DNA of 13,520 nt from a bacterium (GTDB lineage Bacteria > Cyanobacteriota > Vampirovibrionia > Obscuribacterales > Obscuribacteraceae). The stretch covers positions 1 through 13,520 of the forward strand of contig JAUIJG010000109.1 of the NCBI GenBank assembly GCA_030431355.1, given 5' to 3'. Made by a program: the position numbers and the translations under genes. Under the pieces are notes generated by a model. It worked only from the letters and a program-made list of their open reading frames with translations, did not search any database and was not told the origin of the DNA. Position 1 is the first letter of the stretch. Every line of letters starts with the position of its first letter. This document shows, in pieces, positions 11,131 through 13,520 of this stretch.

Positions 11131-12408
11131 TTGAGGCTGTTGTTTATCAGACTTAGCGCTTTAGGAGACGTGGTGCACGCTCTTCCAGCCGCTTTTAACA
11201 TCAAAAAAAGGTTCCCTGATACCAGGTTGACCTGGATCGTCGAGCCACCTCAGTTGGAACTATTGGAGAACAATCCACTCGTTGACGAAGTGATTGTTAT
11301 GCCTAAGTCTGCTTGGGTTTCAGGGATTTTTAATGCAGAAAAATGTCCTTCTGTTTTGCGAGAAATGAATGAATTCGTCTCGAATTTAGTTGAGAGGAGA
11401 TTTGATGTCGCGATCGATCTTCAGGGTCTTATGAAGAGCGCTCTAATTGGTTACATCTCTGGTGCCCCGATTCGCATTGGATATGGAGGCACAAAAGAAA
11501 AGGCGGATTTGCTGTATACCCACCGGTTGCCTGTTTCTGACTTTCGTGCCCCTGATAAACATGTGGTCGATTTACACATGGAGCTAAGTGAGTATCTGTT
11601 AAGAATAATCGGAAAATCTGATGTCGAATCTAGTGCCGAAGTGAAATTCATACTGCCGCCACCATCTTCTGAAACTATTTCCAAAGTTGGAATGATGTTG
11701 AGTGATCAGAAGAATCTGGTGTCAAACATTGGGGACGATGCCGATGGTGGTGCTGGTGGAAATGCCGGAAAGCCTTTGTCAGAAGGCGGTAGAGTGGTTT
11801 CGTCAGTCTCGGGCTCCGAAACCGAAGATTCAAAAGTAACAGACAAAGATATGGTGGCATCCGGTCAGTCAAACTTTGCGGTCGGTTCCAACATAGGTTC
11901 TAAAAAAGAACTGGTACTAATTCCGGGGACTACCTGGGAGACAAAGATTTGGCCTTATGAAAACTGGGCTGACTTATCGCAAATGCTTGTCACCAAGTAT
12001 GATTCCAGGATAATTCTGGTAGGTGGACCGTCGGATATTGAGACCAACCGGAATATCAAGAATTCGATTGAGAGTCTTTGTCCGCAAGCCAGGGTAATAG
12101 ACCTTACCGGTAGAACCGTAATTAGGGATTTGGTGGAGTTGTTTAAGAAAGTAGGTATGGTAATTGGTCTTGATACCGGACCGCTTCACCTGGCGGCAGC
12201 AGTCGGTGCTTGTCCGGTGCTGGCAATACATGGAAGCACTCCCTGGGGGAGAAACGGACCTTATGGAGAACAATGTCACACGGTTCATCTAGACCTGGAT
12301 TGTCAGCCATGTTTCAAGCGAATCTGTCCCATAGAAACAAAAGAATGCCTGACAGAGTTAACCGCCAGGCATGTTTTTGATCGTATTGTCGCGCTAACTG
12401 ATTCCTAG
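11131..12408 (+). CDS. Glycosyltransferase family 9 (heptosyltransferase-like)
   Basis: GT9 enzymes add ADP-heptose or related sugars to the lipopolysaccharide inner core on the cytoplasmic side of the membrane. The N-terminus RLLFIRLSALGDVVHALPA is diagnostic. DLQGLMKSALIGYISGAPIRIGY follows near 95-117, then IPGTTWETKIWPYENW after residue 260 and the nucleotide-sugar motif GLDTGPLHLAAAVGACPVLAIHG near 345-370, ending with a Cys-rich DCQPCFKRICP. I chose TTG at 11131 (425 residues) because AGAGGTGG lies six bases upstream and the product then begins like the family; a GTG at 11122 overlaps that site and adds three residues. Relative to the usual 340-350 residues there is an extra Gly/Ser/Asp-rich insert at about 190-258 (GDDADGGAGGNAG and similar), at the junction of the two Rossmann domains. 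True acceptor and sugar are not certain. Confidence 0.85.
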   Translation: MRLLFIRLSALGDVVHALPAAFNIKKRFPDTRLTWIVEPPQLELLENNPLVDEVIVMPKSAWVSGIFNAEKCPSVLREMNEFVSNLVERRFDVAIDLQGLMKSALIGYISGAPIRIGYGGTKEKADLLYTHRLPVSDFRAPDKHVVDLHMELSEYLLRIIGKSDVESSAEVKFILPPPSSETISKVGMMLSDQKNLVSNIGDDADGGAGGNAGKPLSEGGRVVSSVSGSETEDSKVTDKDMVASGQSNFAVGSNIGSKKELVLIPGTTWETKIWPYENWADLSQMLVTKYDSRIILVGGPSDIETNRNIKNSIESLCPQARVIDLTGRTVIRDLVELFKKVGMVIGLDTGPLHLAAAVGACPVLAIHGSTPWGRNGPYGEQCHTVHLDLDCQPCFKRICPIETKECLTELTARHVFDRIVALTDS

Positions 12409-12422
12409 TACGATTCAGTTAG
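12394..12422. terminator. Inverted repeat across the two convergent stop codons
   Basis: CTAACTGA (12394-12401) and TCAGTTAG (12415-12422) are complementary with a 13-base loop. The GT9 stop TAG is in the loop and the ndk stop (TAA on the - strand) is in the right arm. The GC content is low and there is only a weak T-rich trail on the + side, so it is a modest bidirectional terminator candidate. Confidence 0.4.
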
Positions 12423-12883
12423 TTGTTCTCGCAAACCCAGTTGTCGATGCTTCTGGCCCATTGCTTGCAGATTTCATTATCATCAAAGAAGATTCCGATC
12501 TCTCTATCCGCGCTTTCAGGACCGTCTGAACCATGGACAACGTTGCGTCCGATTTCAACGGCTAGATCACCTCGGATGGTGCCCTGGTTGGCGTTAGCCG
12601 GATTGGTGGCACCGATAACATTTCTAGCCAGGGTGATTGCGTCATTGCCTTCCCATACCATTGCCACTATGGGGCCGGATGTGATGAATTCCACAAGACC
12701 TTTGAAAAAGGGTTTGTCTTTGTGTTCGCCGTAGTGCTCTTCCGCTTTCTCTTTGGAAACTTTCATCAGTTTCATTCCAGCAAGCTTCAGGCCTCTTTTC
12801 TCGAATCGGCAAATTACTTCTCCGACCAGCCCACGTTGAACACCGTCCGGTTTCACGGCGACAAAAGTTCTCTCTAGTGCCAC
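12419..12883 (-). CDS. ndk: Nucleoside diphosphate kinase
   Basis: NDK moves the gamma phosphate between nucleoside triphosphates and diphosphates through a phosphohistidine, balancing NTP and dNTP pools in the cytoplasm. The 154-residue length is typical. Hallmarks are [20 protein letters not shown] at 4-23 with phosphate-contacting K11, [13 protein letters not shown] (94-106) and the active-site signature [16 protein letters not shown] (114-129), where H117 is the phosphorylated residue. The start is GTG (12881-12883), preceded on the coding strand by AAGGAGAGGAG. It is convergent with the GT9 gene with ten bases between the stops, and lies 61 bases downstream of the helicase gene on the same strand, so it may be read through from it or from a promoter in that gap. 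Confidence 0.97.
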   Translation of the reverse strand: MALERTFVAVKPDGVQRGLVGEVICRFEKRGLKLAGMKLMKVSKEKAEEHYGEHKDKPFFKGLVEFITSGPIVAMVWEGNDAITLARNVIGATNPANANQGTIRGDLAVEIGRNVVHGSDGPESADREIGIFFDDNEICKQWARSIDNWVCENN

Positions 12884-12912
12884 GACTCCTCTCCTTATGG
12901 TCTCTACACTTG

Positions 12913-12934
12913 AGAAACTAGTTTCTTATATAAG
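12913..12934. repeat. Two overlapping palindromes upstream of ndk
   Basis: AGAAACTAGTTTCT (12913-12926) and CTTATATAAG (12925-12934) are both perfect palindromes and overlap by two bases. They lie between the helicase stop and the ndk start, 30-50 bases before the GTG, where a promoter or operator would be expected. No clear -35/-10 pair of normal spacing was found. Confidence 0.5.
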
Positions 12935-12944
12935 GGCTAGAGAA

Positions 12945-13520
12945 TCAAAGCTTTATAAGTTTTGCAAACCTGGGATCCAGCACGCGGGTCTTGTCGCTGA
13001 ATTTGATGTTGTAAAGCTCTTTGCCTCCGGTGCCAAGCACCTTGATTACCTCTCCTTCTCCGAAGGTTTTGTGGTTAATCCGATCCCCTTCCCGGAGCTT
13101 TTCAAAGGTTGCTGTCTCCTCAGGCGCTTTGGGAGCCGACCCTATGAAATTAGCTGGCGTTCCTTGCCCCTGGCGAATCACCCTGGGTTTGGAATGTCCC
13201 CTGGAATTAAAACTACCAGAGCCGGAGCCGCTTTTCCTTTGATTGCTGCGATTCGACTTGCTGGAACCATAACCGCCACCGTAGTTGTTATTGCCGTATT
13301 TGTCCGATCCGAAGCCGCTATCGCTATATCCATTGCCGCCGAAAGAGCTCTTTCTGGCAGCAGGTTGACCATAATTACCTGGTTCGATTCCATCTTCGTT
13401 CAAGGACGGATCATCATAGCCTGCGGTCTCTTCGGGATGATAACCGGTCAGCAAGCCCGGGGTAATCTCTTTCAAGAACCGGCTCGGTATCGTATAGCTT
13501 GTTTGGAAGCCACCACCACC
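12945..13520 (-). CDS. pcrA: PcrA/UvrD-type DNA helicase, C-terminal part (cut by window end)
   Basis: Only the last 191 residues are inside the window; the frame is open through the right edge, so the start is missing and the Leu codon at 13475 is not a real start. The visible part opens with GGGGFQTSYTIPSRFLKEI: the PSRFLxEI motif closes the helicase core in PcrA/UvrD proteins. A linker of about 100 residues, very rich in Gly, Ser, Asn and Tyr (GYGSSKSNRSNQRK, GSGSGSFNSRG), follows. The end is the tudor-like domain of this family: LREGDRINHKTFGEGEVIKVLGTGGKELYNIKF and a terminal RFAKLIKL. That domain is linked in PcrA/UvrD to RNA polymerase binding. The helicase acts 3'-5' in nucleotide excision repair and conflict resolution. 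A UvrD/Rep alternative cannot be excluded without the core. Confidence 0.85.
   Translation of the reverse strand, partial: GGGGFQTSYTIPSRFLKEITPGLLTGYHPEETAGYDDPSLNEDGIEPGNYGQPAARKSSFGGNGYSDSGFGSDKYGNNNYGGGYGSSKSNRSNQRKSGSGSGSFNSRGHSKPRVIRQGQGTPANFIGSAPKAPEETATFEKLREGDRINHKTFGEGEVIKVLGTGGKELYNIKFSDKTRVLDPRFAKLIKL

Noticed and set aside
10887..11156. 89-codon frame on the + strand before the GT9 gene
   Set aside because: TTG start with no ribosome site, overlaps the well-supported GT9 start in another frame, and shows no domain features.

Overview
The window is a bacterial chromosomal stretch of moderate GC with short intergenic gaps, the standard code (TAA, TAG and TGA all used as stops) and many non-ATG starts (GTG or TTG in five of the ten gene calls). 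A heptosyltransferase-type GT9 enzyme, a 3-amino-sugar gene pair and a large GT-C membrane glycosyltransferase point to a diderm (Gram-negative type) bacterium. Histone-H1-like Lys/Ala/Pro tails and low-complexity insertions inside conserved enzymes remind me of the non-photosynthetic sister lineages of Cyanobacteria (Vampirovibrionia / Obscuribacterales). That placement is an impression I cannot verify here.

Layout. 1-249: leader region with an 18-bp perfect palindrome and a terminator-like hairpin. 250-642 (+): small protein with an acidic N-terminus and a ribbon-helix-helix-like C-terminal half, ending in a long shared hairpin against the convergent DedA-family membrane protein (690-1391, -). 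1542-3713 (+): SelB, the selenocysteine-specific elongation factor, divergent from DedA. 3722-3786: overlapping inverted repeats including a 30-bp perfect palindrome. 3893-4606 (+): AbiEi/DUF6088-like winged-helix regulator with no toxin partner, whose TAG stop is followed by an in-frame nine-base repeat. 9779 down to 4677 (-): a probable three-gene surface-glycan unit, in order DegT-type sugar aminotransferase, left-handed beta-helix acyltransferase and GT-C glycosyltransferase. 9780-10402: a long gap with a structured leader and a 10-bp tandem repeat. 10403-10783 (-): histone-H1-like tail fused to a ribbon-helix-helix domain, with a clear intrinsic terminator. 11131-12408 (+): GT9 heptosyltransferase-like enzyme. 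12419-12883 (-): nucleoside diphosphate kinase. 12945-13520 (-): C-terminal part of a PcrA/UvrD helicase, cut by the window end.

How the genes fit together. The aminotransferase and acyltransferase would make an N-acylated amino sugar on a nucleotide carrier. The GT-C enzyme, and possibly the GT9 enzyme, could transfer sugars to an envelope acceptor. SelB, NDK and PcrA/UvrD are housekeeping or translation functions without an obvious link to these. The window-wide oddity is expansion of short in-frame repeats inside conserved proteins (SelB, the GT-C enzyme, perhaps the 3' end of the AbiEi-like gene), together with non-repetitive low-complexity inserts in the GT9 enzyme and the helicase. I did not find a clear new defence or mobile system; the strongest leads are the repeat insertions, the two oppositely charged ribbon-helix-helix proteins and the palindromic elements.
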